From Pseudomonas morbosilactucae (lineage in GTDB: Bacteria > Pseudomonadota > Gammaproteobacteria > Pseudomonadales > Pseudomonadaceae), in the NCBI RefSeq assembly GCF_023241715.1, contig NZ_JALQCW010000021.1:1-64000 (forward strand): a stretch of 64,000 nucleotides of DNA. The letters run 5' to 3'. Made by a program: the position numbers and the translations under genes. Of the stretch, positions 52,510 through 61,725 are shown piece after piece (position 1 is the first letter of the stretch; each line of letters begins with the position of its first letter). The notes under the pieces are model-generated. The model ran no database searches. It saw only the letters and a program-made list of their open reading frames with translations, and was not told where the DNA came from.

Positions 52510-52740
52510 ATGTCCAATCAATCCTCACCCATCGCTGAAATGTCTCAACCACAGATCGAACGCCACATCATGCGGCGCGACGAGGTAGAACGAAAAACCG
52601 GCTTCAAGCGCGCGCACATTTACAACCTGATGAAGGAAGGGAAATTCCCTCAAGCCAAGCGCATTGGATTGCGTGCAGTGGGCTGGGACTCACTGGAGAT
52701 CGAGCGATGGGTCACCGAGCGCTTGGCGCAGCTGGGCTGA
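52510..52740 (+). CDS. AlpA-family (MerR-like) transcriptional regulator
   Basis: A 76-residue DNA-binding protein with the AlpA winged-helix pattern: IMRRDEVERKTGFKRAHIYNLMKEGKFPQAKRIGLRAVGWDSLEIERWV. AlpA proteins often activate integrase or excisionase genes of mobile elements. A GTG (52501) nine bases earlier is an alternative start. It is followed by parA after 4 nt, so it forms the head of the ICE maintenance operon. Confidence 0.9.
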   Translation: MSNQSSPIAEMSQPQIERHIMRRDEVERKTGFKRAHIYNLMKEGKFPQAKRIGLRAVGWDSLEIERWVTERLAQLG

Positions 52741-52744
52741 TGCC

Positions 52745-53587
52745 ATGCGCGTGTTATCGGTGATTTCCACCAAAGGTGGGGTAGGCAAGACCACAGTGAC
52801 CGCCAACCTCGGCGGTCTTGTCGCGGATGCTGGCCTGCGTGTCCTGCTACTGGATCTGGATAGCCAACCCACCCTCTCCAGCTATTACACGTTGAGCCAT
52901 GAGGCTGTCGCTGGCGCGTACGAGCTTATTGCACTCAACCTGACAGACTCTGAGCAGGTAATTTCCAAAACTACGGTTGTCGGTCTCGACCTGATCCTCT
53001 CCAACGATGATCACGGCCGACTGAGTACCTTGCTGCTGCACGCCCCTGACGGGCGATTGCGTCTACACAATCTGTTGGAAGCCTTTCGTACCAGTTATGA
53101 CCTGCTTTTGATCGACACCCAAGGCGCACGTAGCGTGCTACTGGAGATGGCCATCCTGGCCTCCGATCTCGCCCTCTCTCCCATCACGCCGGAAATGCTC
53201 GCCGCCCGCGAACTGCGCCGCGGCACCTTGAATCTGCTGAGTGAGCTTGAACCGTTCCGCCACCTGGGCATTCCACCGCCCCCGTTGCGATTGCTACTGA
53301 ACCAGGTGAATAGCATCCGGATTGACACGCGCATGATCATCCGTGGCCTGCGCGAGACCTTCGCTGAGGCTACCAACATCTCGGTTCTAGACACCGTAGT
53401 TCCAGACCGAGTGGCGTATCTCAATGCCGCTTCCCTCGGCCTACCGGTCCACCGAATCGAGACGCGCCAGTCACGCGAACGACGCTCGCCATCCGCGCTG
53501 GAAACCATGCAAACGCTGGCCATCGAGTTGTTTCCGGAATGGCGCGAAGCGATCTCTACTGTCAGCAAGCGCCCGGAGGATCAATGA
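52745..53587 (+). CDS. parA: ParA-family ATPase (ICE partition/Soj-like)
   Basis: 280 residues. Deviant Walker A KGGVGKTTVTANLGG (about 10-24), Walker A' LLLDLDSQPTLSSYY (about 33-47), Walker B LLIDTQGARS (about 120-129). Class Ib-like small ParA without an N-terminal HTH. In SPI-7/PFGI-1-type elements the soj/parA gene lies at one end of the element and keeps the excised circle. It is followed by a small unknown gene and parB. Confidence 0.92.
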   Translation: MRVLSVISTKGGVGKTTVTANLGGLVADAGLRVLLLDLDSQPTLSSYYTLSHEAVAGAYELIALNLTDSEQVISKTTVVGLDLILSNDDHGRLSTLLLHAPDGRLRLHNLLEAFRTSYDLLLIDTQGARSVLLEMAILASDLALSPITPEMLAARELRRGTLNLLSELEPFRHLGIPPPPLRLLLNQVNSIRIDTRMIIRGLRETFAEATNISVLDTVVPDRVAYLNAASLGLPVHRIETRQSRERRSPSALETMQTLAIELFPEWREAISTVSKRPEDQ

Positions 53588-53672
53588 GACGAATCCCCCA
53601 GCCGGCATTTCTCACCCAGTCATTGGGTTTGATTCACCTTGAGGCCAACAGCGGTTGGCGAGGAGTTTTTTG

Positions 53673-53885
53673 ATGTTGGATCAACTGCCCATTATCGTTC
53701 CACCCTCCATTCGACCACCCCACCCACCTTGCGAAGAGTACTGCACCGTGGTCTTTCGCCTGCAGGGTGGGCGCTCGGACATGGGGTGGTTCCTCGCAGA
53801 GGTTTCCCGACACTTCGAAAGTTCGGGAACTGCCGAGATCATCAAGTTCGAGGTCGGCGACCATTTGCACAACCGGCGTAACTGA
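53673..53885 (+). CDS. Small ICE protein of unknown function
   Basis: 70 residues (MLDQLPIIVPPSIRPPHPPC) with GAGG 8 nt upstream, ending 10 nt before parB. It is rich in Pro in its first third, and then EYCTVVFRLQGGRSDMGWFLAEVSRHF. No known domain. Position between parA and parB suggests a maintenance operon member. Confidence 0.65.
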   Translation: MLDQLPIIVPPSIRPPHPPCEEYCTVVFRLQGGRSDMGWFLAEVSRHFESSGTAEIIKFEVGDHLHNRRN

Positions 53886-53895
53886 GGTTGCTCAG

Positions 53896-55464
53896 ATGAA
53901 GAAGCTCAGTCAGGAGGAAATGACCGACAAGCTGTACCAAGACCACTTCCCTCGAGGTCCAGAACTGGAGCGGTTGTCCGATCCAGTCATGGATACGCCT
54001 ATGCTGATTACCCTGGAGCAGTTGCGGCCCTACGAGCACAACCCGCGTTTCATCCGGAATCCGCTTTATGAGGATATCAAGGCCTCGATCCGTGAACGTG
54101 GGCTGGATCAACCACCGCCGATTACCCGTCGCCCGGGTGAAACCTATTTCATCATCCGCAATGGAGGTAACACGCGTTTGACGATTCTCGGCGAACTGTG
54201 GCAGGAAACCCGCGACGAGCGCTTCTTTCGCATTCATTGCCTGTTCCGCCCCTGGACCAATGAAATCACTGCCCTGCTCGGCCATCTGGCAGAAAGCGAT
54301 CTGCACGGCCAACTCACCTTCATCGAACGTGCGCTCGCCGTGGCTAAACTCAAAACGATGCTCGAAGCAGAAGGAGTTGTGCTCTCACAACGAGAACTGG
54401 CACGACGTCTTGTTGCTGGAGGCTATCCGATTTCTCAGCCGCACATCAGCCGGATGCTGGACACCCTCGAACACTTACTGCCCGCGATTCCACAAATCCT
54501 GTATGCAGGATTGGGTAAGCCCCAGATCGAACGCCTGATCGCTTTACGTAGCCAGGCCGAACGAACCTGGAACCGCTATCCAACCGACCTCCTTGTATTC
54601 GCCGAGTTTTGGCTTGATACCCTGGGCGACTTTGATGCCGAACCCGAGTCCTTAGATCTTGAGCAGCTTCAGGATGAACTGCTTGAACGCATGAGCCGCT
54701 TGCTCGGACAGTCCTCCCGTATGTTGGCCCTGGAGCTGAGCGATACCCAACGAGTCATCTCGACGCCTGGCTTTGAGAACAGCCATCCGCCAAGCGTTGA
54801 TGAAGCCCCGGCAGGCTCCCCTTCCTCCGAGCCACGCCCCCAATCAACAGAGACCAAAACCCAAGCTGAAACTTCGCAGGAGGAACTGCTCACTGCACCC
54901 GAAACGGATGCCGTATCAGCAATCAGCCCTCCGTCACGCATTCAACAGATTCGCGAACAGATCGACCGCGAGACAGCCACCGAAGCAGCATCGCTCATCG
55001 AAGCCTGCACGACTGACGACATCTGGGGCATTGCACCAGCACTGGATAGCCCCGAACAACTGCGCTTAGCCATCGCCAAACTGGCGCGGGAAATGGCGGC
55101 CTATGCCGGGTATCCAGAGAGCATCATCGATCAGCCGCTTGGCCTGGGCTTCGCTCTGGACATCGAACGGCTTGATCTCGCCGCGCCAAGAGCGACAGGC
55201 GTTCACCTAATGCTCCTGGCTCTGTTGCGCGCTCAAGACGACGTGAACTGGGAGGATCGCAAGCAACTACCCTCAGCCCTGTTCGGACAACTGTTGCTGG
55301 GGGTTTACCAAGTCCCCCTGCTAGACCGTCCAGTCATCGATGTAGGTCTCGAACGATTGCCCGACAGTTTGTTAATCAAACTGTATCGTCTCATCCGTTT
55401 GGCCCGCCGCTTGATCGACTTAACGCTTGCCCATGAAAACAACTCACAGGAGATGCTGCCATGA
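53896..55464 (+). CDS. parB: ParB-family partition protein (ICE type)
   Basis: 522 residues from the ATG at 53896; the stretch before it lacks coding character in that frame. The ParB/Srx N-terminal domain (about 35-130) includes LEQLRPYEHNPRFIRNP and DIKASIRERGLDQPPPITRRPGE, with the YFIIRNGGNTRL motif in place of GERR. A helix-turn-helix follows (LSQRELARRLVAGGYPISQPHISRMLDTL, about 165-193). The long C-terminal extension is ICE-typical. The stop overlaps the next start (ATGA). Confidence 0.9.
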   Translation: MKKLSQEEMTDKLYQDHFPRGPELERLSDPVMDTPMLITLEQLRPYEHNPRFIRNPLYEDIKASIRERGLDQPPPITRRPGETYFIIRNGGNTRLTILGELWQETRDERFFRIHCLFRPWTNEITALLGHLAESDLHGQLTFIERALAVAKLKTMLEAEGVVLSQRELARRLVAGGYPISQPHISRMLDTLEHLLPAIPQILYAGLGKPQIERLIALRSQAERTWNRYPTDLLVFAEFWLDTLGDFDAEPESLDLEQLQDELLERMSRLLGQSSRMLALELSDTQRVISTPGFENSHPPSVDEAPAGSPSSEPRPQSTETKTQAETSQEELLTAPETDAVSAISPPSRIQQIREQIDRETATEAASLIEACTTDDIWGIAPALDSPEQLRLAIAKLAREMAAYAGYPESIIDQPLGLGFALDIERLDLAAPRATGVHLMLLALLRAQDDVNWEDRKQLPSALFGQLLLGVYQVPLLDRPVIDVGLERLPDSLLIKLYRLIRLARRLIDLTLAHENNSQEMLP

Positions 55465-56009
55465 GCCTGTCCTTCAATGTCCTCAACCAAGCCATGCTGA
55501 CCCAGGTGCTGTATGAGCTGCGCCTGGGTAATCTGCAACGCTGCAAGGCACTTGGACTGAGTGAGGACGACATCTATCTGTTGCAATCCTTACCGCCCAC
55601 CACGCTGTCGCACCTGGCCCATGCCACTGTGTCTTGGGTCGAGATCAAGGTTGACTCGCCGGTGCTGCATCGGTTGATAGAGCACGCCGAACGTGATGAG
55701 CAGAACGAGCGAATGATCAATCGAGCGCTCAAACTGGGCGCCAGCAGCACCATCATGTATCAGTGCTTTGGCTTGGCGCATTCGGAAACCGCCTTGCGTC
55801 GACGTCTACTCAAGATAGAAACCCGCAAGGGTCGACCTCATAACTTGAGTGAAGCCCAGGAACATGCACTCTGGCAGCGTTGGTGCCAACTGCGGGCTCA
55901 GGACAGTACCGAGGATCAGCTCGACGCCATGATGATGCTGGCCGAAGAACAACAGATCAGCTTGACCATCGTGTGGCAGCAAGTTGACCAGTACAGTGAC
56001 GGTACATGA
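55461..56009 (+). CDS. DUF2857 family ICE protein
   Basis: 182 residues (MSLSFNVLNQAMLTQVLYEL). The signature features LRLGNLQRCKALGLSEDDI and FGLAHSETALRRRLLKI (HTH-like) match the DUF2857 proteins located after parB in PFGI-1/SPI-7-type elements. Function unknown, possibly DNA-binding. Coupled on both sides by 4-nt ATGA overlaps. Confidence 0.88.
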   Translation: MSLSFNVLNQAMLTQVLYELRLGNLQRCKALGLSEDDIYLLQSLPPTTLSHLAHATVSWVEIKVDSPVLHRLIEHAERDEQNERMINRALKLGASSTIMYQCFGLAHSETALRRRLLKIETRKGRPHNLSEAQEHALWQRWCQLRAQDSTEDQLDAMMMLAEEQQISLTIVWQQVDQYSDGT

Positions 56010-57196
56010 ACAACGCCCCTTCCTCTCGCTGGCAACGTGTCCTGCAGCAATGCACTCAGCAACTGAGTGAGCGTTGGCCAGTACGCACCGCCACTGAACA
56101 TCCCTCCAACCAGGCGCTACAAGCAGGCTTTCTGTTCAGCGGCCAGTCACACGAAGTCGTGCCGCGTCGGTTGCTTTTGGATAATCGGCTGACGCCGCTG
56201 GAACGTAATGCCTGGCAAGTGTTTCGACTGATGCTCCAAGGCCAAGGCATGGTCACGCCACGCTACGAAGATTTACAGCCTTACCTGTCGAGCGTGCCCT
56301 ACAGCGCGTCAACCTCCCGTGAAACCATTGCTCGGGTGTTGATGATGCTCAGGTTGACGCGTTGGCTCAGTTTGGTGAGTCGCGGACGCGATCAGCTCAG
56401 CGGACGTCTCCAAGGTTCTCTGTACGTTCTGCACGATGAGCCGTTAACCCCCGCCGAGGCAATGGAACTGGATCAGGATTACCTGGAGCTGGTCGGACAT
56501 GCTCTCGGTCATGCGACCAAGGCCGTGCGCATTGTTGCTCAGCACGCTGTAGAGGAAATCCGTCGGGACACGAATATTGATCGAGATCGGTTACCGACGC
56601 GGATCGACGGTTGGGGCGAACATTGGACACAGCAAGGATTGGATCAGGCAACGCATACCGCGCTGCGCGATTCCGAACTGGGGGAAGATCACAGCGTTCG
56701 GAATCGTGCAGGCCCTCGTTCGGAGTCCGAACCGGGACTGAACGCCAGTGTTTCCGGCACCGTCCGGAATCCGAACGCCTCCGGTACTGTATTAAAAGAA
56801 AGTATTTGTACTGTACCGCGCGCGACCCCAGCGGAGGATAACCTGCAATGGCCCGCGGCGCTGCACCTGAGCCCAAGCGAGCGTCAGGCCGTAGCCGTTG
56901 CGCTGAACAAGCTCAAACCTGCGGATCGGCAGGCGGTGCTCAACGAAGCGGGGGCACGCTGTACAGCAGGAAATGTCCGCAAGCCAGCGGCCTATCTGAT
57001 GGGACTGATCCAGCGGGCGCTGAAAGGAGACTTTCATCCTTGGGCAGGTCAGGCCGAACCGGCATCCATTGCAGAATCACCCTCACCTCCCCCCTCGCGA
57101 CCATCTCGGCAACAGGGCGAACCCGCTTCTGCCGTTGCCCAAGCCTGTCTGAATGAATTGCGCCAACTGCGCGGCAAGCGCGGTGGCAGTCAGTAG
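56006..57196 (+). CDS. STY4528 family pathogenicity-island replication protein
   Basis: 396 residues. Conserved N-terminal core of the family: FSGQSHEVVPRRLLLDNRLTPLERNAWQVFRLML (about 49-82) and PYLSSVPYSASTSRETIARVLMMLRLTRWLSLV (about 91-123). A variable middle follows, then a C-terminal LNEAGARCTAGNVRKPAAYLMGLIQRALKG. The family is named in SPI-7-like islands and associated with replication or maintenance. Bases 57197-57418 have no gene that I can support. Confidence 0.88.
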   Translation: MNNAPSSRWQRVLQQCTQQLSERWPVRTATEHPSNQALQAGFLFSGQSHEVVPRRLLLDNRLTPLERNAWQVFRLMLQGQGMVTPRYEDLQPYLSSVPYSASTSRETIARVLMMLRLTRWLSLVSRGRDQLSGRLQGSLYVLHDEPLTPAEAMELDQDYLELVGHALGHATKAVRIVAQHAVEEIRRDTNIDRDRLPTRIDGWGEHWTQQGLDQATHTALRDSELGEDHSVRNRAGPRSESEPGLNASVSGTVRNPNASGTVLKESICTVPRATPAEDNLQWPAALHLSPSERQAVAVALNKLKPADRQAVLNEAGARCTAGNVRKPAAYLMGLIQRALKGDFHPWAGQAEPASIAESPSPPPSRPSRQQGEPASAVAQACLNELRQLRGKRGGSQ

Positions 57197-57418
57197 ATTT
57201 GATGCCAGTGGCATCAAAACCATGGAGTTCCAATCGACGAACACGTCGGACCAAACTATGAAATTTTTAGGGAACAATAAGGGCATCCTTCCCATGAGCA
57301 TAGGCATCAGTAATTAGCCCTCGTTCACCAAACCGAACAGACCGCATTCAGCTTTTTGGCTGCCCCTAACTCTCTTCTGTCGCAACGTTCCAGTCCAAGC
57401 TTTTGCGAGGACAACACC

Positions 57419-58173
57419 GTGGCCGATCACTACCAACTCAACCTGGGCTCGTTGCGCAGCAGCATCAGCCTGACCCTGCACACGCACCACGCCGCCCGAA
57501 TCTGGCAAGGCCGGACTGCACGCGAAGGCGCTCACTCAATCATGGGGATGGCGGGCTACATCAGTGTCACCAACCTAATCAAACAAACTGCCGCCCAGGA
57601 CGACCCCTATGCCGATTGGGCCATCGTACAGCTCGAAGAAAAACTGACGCAGGCCAAGAACGGCATGCTGGAACTGAGCCAGCAGTTGAATCGAATCAGG
57701 CAGGACCTGCGACCCAGATCGATATGAGTGACAACCTCAACATCCACCCCGTCACCTTGCCGCTGTACATCGGCAGTCAGTTGGGGTTTCTCGCGGTCTA
57801 TCTGCTGACCGACTACGACACCCTGGTGCGCCGGACCCTATTGGCCCATCACACCGCGTTGATCGGTCGCAGGGACATGGAGGCCTGGATCGACGACGGT
57901 GCTCACTTGCTGCGCAGCTTGTTCGGCCAGGCGCAGCGTTATCGAAATGCCGGCGTCACCCGCGATGACATGGCGGCCAACAACGCCCGCGCCCTGGCGG
58001 CTATCGAGAAATTTGGATTCCCCCCCACGGACATCCTTGAAGGACATCACCGCTCCCAGTTTGCGCCGCCGATCATTCGCCAGGGGGCGGTAACGGTAGA
58101 TGCCCCTAACGACTCAGCCGAAGACCAGGGAGAGTCCTTTGTAACAGTGGGAGTACCGGAGGACGATGCATGA
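57419..58173 (+). CDS. PFL_4669 family integrating conjugative element protein, frameshifted
   Basis: Two frames form one TIGR03761-type protein. From the GTG at 57419: LGSLRSSISLTLHTHHAARIWQGRTAREGAHSIMGM and QDDPYADWAIVQLEEKLTQAKNGM. From about 57709, in another frame: TQIDMSDNLNIHPVTLPLYIGSQLGFLAVYLLTDYDTLVRRTLLAHHTALIGRR, ending at 58173. One missing base near CTGCGACC (57707) explains the split. The joined length, about 251 residues, fits the family. Function unknown; it is a reliable marker of this ICE class. Confidence 0.85.
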
Positions 58174-58682
58174 ATCCCCTGCTCCCAGTTCAACCCATAG
58201 CTTTCGAAGTGCTGACACAGAATACCTATCGACAACTCGAACACGCTGCCTCCCTAAAAGGCCTTTTAAGGCCCTTTAAGGGTAAGGGGGAGTTGGAGTA
58301 CCTGGCGCAAGTTGCGAAGGAGATCGAGGCGCAGTTACGTCATCTGATGGAGGTTTCCGTGCAGCAGGCAGCACAGCCCCCCGTCTCACTGCTGAACATT
58401 CGATTGGTGCTGCAGAACACTGGCGCGGGCAGCAGCTTTTTGCGTTGGCGCACCCGTGATTTTACCCGCATGGGGGTTACGGTCTGGGAGCGCCAAGTCT
58501 CCCACAAAGCCCTGTCGCAGGCCGTACGCGAGAGATTGCAGCGCATCGAATACGACCGCATTGCTCTGAACTTACAGATGAGTGTGGTGCATTCACTTTA
58601 CCGCCAGGCCACGACCTGCGCGATCAAAATGGGCAGTGCCGAGCAGCTACTGCGCCAGTTCAAAACAGCAGTGGAGGTATGA
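58170..58682 (+). CDS. DUF3158 family ICE protein
   Basis: 170 residues, start overlapping the previous stop. The family features GLLRPFKGKGELEYLAQVAKEIEAQLRHLM and LVLQNTGAGSSFLRWR (about 75-90) are clear. Position between PFL_4669 and SSB is standard in PFGI-1-type elements. Function unknown. Confidence 0.88.
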   Translation: MNPLLPVQPIAFEVLTQNTYRQLEHAASLKGLLRPFKGKGELEYLAQVAKEIEAQLRHLMEVSVQQAAQPPVSLLNIRLVLQNTGAGSSFLRWRTRDFTRMGVTVWERQVSHKALSQAVRERLQRIEYDRIALNLQMSVVHSLYRQATTCAIKMGSAEQLLRQFKTAVEV

Positions 58683-58684
58683 CA

Positions 58685-59099
58685 ATGAGCACTTTTTTTT
58701 GTCGGCGAAGGCAACATCGGCAGTGCGCCAGAATTCCAGGAGTTTGCCTCAGGCAATGACGAGCCTCGACGCTTGTTGAGGCTGAATGTGTACTTCGACA
58801 ACCCAGTACCGCGTGATGGTAGTTATGAAGACCGAGGGGGTTATTGGGCGCCGGTCGAGCTCTGGCACCGGGACGCCGAACACTGGAGCACGCTGTACCA
58901 GAAAGGTATGCGAGTGCTGGTCGAAGGCCGCACGGTGCGGGATGAGTGGGAGGACAGTGAAGAAAACACAAGGGTGACCTTCAAGATCGAAGCGCGCCGA
59001 GTTGGAATCCTGCCTCACCGGGTGCTCAGCACGGTCATGAAGGAGCGCCCTGCTAAACAAATAAGTGCCGAAAAAGCCGATGACCAAGGCACAGCCTGA
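58685..59099 (+). CDS. ssb: Single-stranded DNA-binding protein (ICE copy), frame broken at a T8 run
   Basis: From the ATG at 58685, removing one T from the T8 run (58693-58700) gives MSTFFVGEGNIGSAPEFQEF, joining to LLRLNVYFDNPVPRDGSYEDRGGYWAPVELWHRDAEHWSTLYQKGMRVLVEGRTV, an OB-fold SSB core of about 135 residues. As given, the frame is lost after six codons. The T8 run makes a length error or slippage likely. Conserved WxPVxLW and KGxRVLVEG match SSB. Confidence 0.85.
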
Positions 59100-59107
59100 C
59101 GCAATTT

Positions 59108-59124
59108 CGGCATAAAAAATGCCG
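59108..59124. terminator. Small hairpin after ssb
   Basis: CGGCAT and ATGCCG around an AAAAA loop, 9 nt beyond the ssb stop. Weak, without a U-run on the plus strand. Confidence 0.35.
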
Positions 59125-59365
59125 CCTTTCGTGAGCCTTCAGGACGGTGGTCACTTACCTTTCGTGATGATCCGTCCTGCCTCCCAAGCAACAACGTGGA
59201 GAACAAACAGCTCATTGCTTTTTTAGCCGATGCCGAAACGAAAATACCCCCTGTTTAGAGACCTTAGGTTCCGACGCAACCTCGCCAGCGAAAGCGCACT
59301 TGAACGCTGCCTGAAGGACGCTCCAAGTAACCGTTTCAGTACCCAAAGACATCACTCAGCCTCGG

Positions 59366-59623
59366 TCAGTGCACCATCAGTGGTAACAGAACTCCCTCTA
59401 ACTCGGTTAGGGGCCGCCCGACCTCTCGGGCCAAGGCAACGCCCGTCGCCATCCAGATTTTCCCCAGTTCATTGAAGGCCTGCAGGTGGGCTGGATGTTC
59501 GTTGAGCCAATGGACAAGGCTGTTGAAGTGCTCAGGATTTTCAGGGAAATCATGGATGCTGATGAACAACTCCATTGTCCTGTCCCAAATCTCATCTGTG
59601 CCGTATTTGCTCTTCTCTTCCAT
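59366..59623 (-). CDS. Stand-alone DUF4880-like (FecR N-terminal-type) small protein
   Basis: 85 residues on the strand opposite to the other ICE genes. The core IWDRTMELFISIHDFPENPEHFNSLVHWLNEHPAHLQAFNELGKIW (about 12-57) fits the cytoplasmic N-terminal domain of FecR/PupR anti-sigma factors (W..L......F..WL..HP.H..AF.E...W). The membrane and periplasmic parts are missing. It may be a free sigma/anti-sigma modulator brought by the element. This is inferred from pattern only. Confidence 0.55.
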   Translation of the reverse strand: MEEKSKYGTDEIWDRTMELFISIHDFPENPEHFNSLVHWLNEHPAHLQAFNELGKIWMATGVALAREVGRPLTELEGVLLPLMVH

Positions 59624-59832
59624 ACGCAGCGTTTCCTCTGATTCGCCTAATCAACTCATCCATTCTCACTGACCATCCCGACCACTAAATCCTAGGGGAA
59701 TTGAAGCAGCGTCGCGGTGAATGGCTATTTCAGTCATGATAACAACCCAATGAGTTGAGACTCAACCTTAAGGGATGTTCATGTCAACGAGTCTTTGCTC
59801 AACCATTCGGGTTGAACTGGAGAACTCAACCC

Positions 59833-60174
59833 TTGGCACATAAACATCCAACTCAAGTCCAAATCGGACGCATGATCGCGAAGCACCGAACCGAGCGTAA
59901 TCTGACTCAAGAAGAGGTTGCGGAGCGGATGGGAATCGGCAGTGAAGCCATATCGCGACTGGAGCGGGGAGTGGTGGAGTTGTCCGTAATCAAACTGATG
60001 CAACTGGCGGAGATTTTCGACTGCCGAATGGACGAGTTGCTCACCGAGTCAAGCAATCGCCCCATCGATCAAGCCAACATGATCTCCGGCCTGTTGAGTG
60101 ACCTGAAAGAAAGTGACCGTGCCTTTATCCTGGCGACCGTCGAGCAATTGGCCACTCATCTCGGCAGCAAGTAA
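59833..60174 (+). CDS. XRE-type helix-turn-helix regulator
   Basis: About 113 residues. The HTH is IGRMIAKHRTERNLTQEEVAERMGIGSEAISRLERGVVELSVIKLMQLAEIFDCRMDELL. A short C-terminal helix pair follows. The start is uncertain: TTG at 59833 with GGAG 10 nt upstream, an ATG at 59872 inside the HTH, or an upstream extension from 59755. It probably controls ICE genes. Confidence 0.82.
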   Translation: MAHKHPTQVQIGRMIAKHRTERNLTQEEVAERMGIGSEAISRLERGVVELSVIKLMQLAEIFDCRMDELLTESSNRPIDQANMISGLLSDLKESDRAFILATVEQLATHLGSK

Positions 60175-61074
60175 CCGTTTTCACTCCCATTTGATCCAGA
60201 GAGTGCTACTGGCATTCTCTACCTTGACGTCGCCCCGCCTTCCTTGCTGTAGTGCACCTGGATCATCGCCAACGGCGGCCCAAGACCGACTCGCTCCGGG
60301 TAGCTCGGTCGGACTCCCTGAGTTCGGAGCCCTCTCCTCTAGAGAGTTTTATTCCTATTTGTGCTCGACCGGGTCGAGGTGGCGGATGACCACTGTTGCC
60401 TCTAACAGGTAATAGCGGTCATCCGCTGCGGCGACCGCCTTCAGTCCCGGCGCCCACCGGGGAAACACTGGGCACCCTTTGTGCGCGGATGCGTGCCAGC
60501 AGCTTTCGATCCAGGCCACGACAAGGGTCGGTTGGTGACTCATGGCGCAGTTAAACCAAGTTTTACGAGGCACTTGTCGACGGCGTCTGACCACCAAAGG
60601 TGGCTGTTATCTTCCTCGCCTGGCTCACCGCCAGGCCCACTCTTCACTTTCTTCTGTCCAACAACTGCCAGTGTATTCTGGCCATAAAAAATCGAGTTAC
60701 AGCGCCTTGACGCCCCCCTGTGACGGGCATATACAAAGAACATGGTTCGCTGTCGTTGACAGCCCAGCCCAGGTAGCTTGAACCTTCAAGGCTACGCCAC
60801 TTATGTGGTGGTTTACCCCAAGTACGATCAGCGTTCGGAGGCTCGTACGATTGCTGCTTCGGCGGTGATGAATGCCCACTACTCCAGACCTTCGGATCCC
60901 CCGCAGACGCTCCTCTGCTGCGCTGCTATTCCCTAGATGTATCACGCTGATCATTACCGGCTTACCGGTGGTGAATAGTTCACTGCGCGTCTTCACCTTA
61001 CCCAACCTGACGGGGGCTCACTTCCCCGCCAGGGACCGTGCGTCACCGTTTTCCCTTCAAACAGGAGAACCACC
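60175..61074. other. About 0.9-kb ICE intergenic region
   Basis: No recognisable protein family is encoded on either strand. One small minus-strand frame at 60355-60543 (MSHQPTLVVAWIESCW, 62 residues) has plausible composition but no match I recognise. A region of this kind precedes the STY4534-type replication gene. It could hold cis elements such as a replication origin, but I see no iterons. Confidence 0.4.
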
Positions 61075-61656
61075 ATGGCCCACGCTAACCAATCCCCAGA
61101 AGCGACCACTTACTTCAACCTGCACACCGTCGGCATCGGCTACCTCAACCGCGTTCGCGAGGTACAAGTGCGCCGCGGCCAACCCTTCATGGCATGTGAT
61201 ATCTCAGCCCTACACGGCGCTTCCAACGCCGTGGAATACACCCGCTTCGATTGCAAAGTCGCTGGGGGTGAAGCTGAACGCTTGATCCGACTCTACAAGG
61301 ACGCCGTCAATGCCGAGAAAAAGGTCTTGCTGTCATTCCGTATCGGCGACCTGTGGATCGATCCCTTTCTCTACGAGAAAGGCGATAAACAAGGTCAACC
61401 GGGCGCCGGCCTGAAGGGCCGTTTGCTGTTCATCGACTGGATCAAGGTCAACGGCACCTTCGAATACAAAGCGCCAGCCAGGCAGGAGGCAACAGTACCT
61501 GCTGAGCCGGCGCCCAACAGTGAGTCCTCCTCATCGTCGGCCAACGCCGACGCTGAGGAGATCGAAACGCCAACACAGACTCGACTCGAGTCCGTCTCCC
61601 CACCCATTGCAGGCACAACTTGCGGTGACGCTACACGTACCGTTCAGTCCGCCTGA
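61075..61656 (+). CDS. STY4534 family ICE replication protein (DUF3577)
   Basis: 193 residues with AGGAG before the ATG. The DUF3577 core (about 12-130) is clear: YFNLHTVGIGYLNRVREVQVRRGQPFMACDISALHG, EYTRFDCKVAGGEAERLI, and KGRLLFIDWIKVNGTFEYK. The tail is Ser/Glu-rich and likely disordered. It is a typical component of PFGI-1/SPI-7-type elements, ascribed to replication of the excised circle. A strong terminator follows. Confidence 0.9.
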   Translation: MAHANQSPEATTYFNLHTVGIGYLNRVREVQVRRGQPFMACDISALHGASNAVEYTRFDCKVAGGEAERLIRLYKDAVNAEKKVLLSFRIGDLWIDPFLYEKGDKQGQPGAGLKGRLLFIDWIKVNGTFEYKAPARQEATVPAEPAPNSESSSSSANADAEEIETPTQTRLESVSPPIAGTTCGDATRTVQSA

Positions 61657-61678
61657 ACAGTTCACGATGTTCCTCAGC

Positions 61679-61703
61679 AAGGCGCTCCTTAGAGCGCCTT
61701 TTT
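61679..61703 (+). terminator. Intrinsic terminator after the STY4534-family gene
   Basis: AGGCGCTC-CTTA-GAGCGCCT followed by TTTT: an 8-bp GC-rich stem and U-run. Confidence 0.9.
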
Positions 61704-61725
61704 CAATCGACACAGGGGGCCCCTC

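Noticed and set aside
60697..61005. 102-codon minus-strand frame in the ICE gap
   Set aside because: Composition and lack of a ribosome-binding site suggest chance; no recognisable family.
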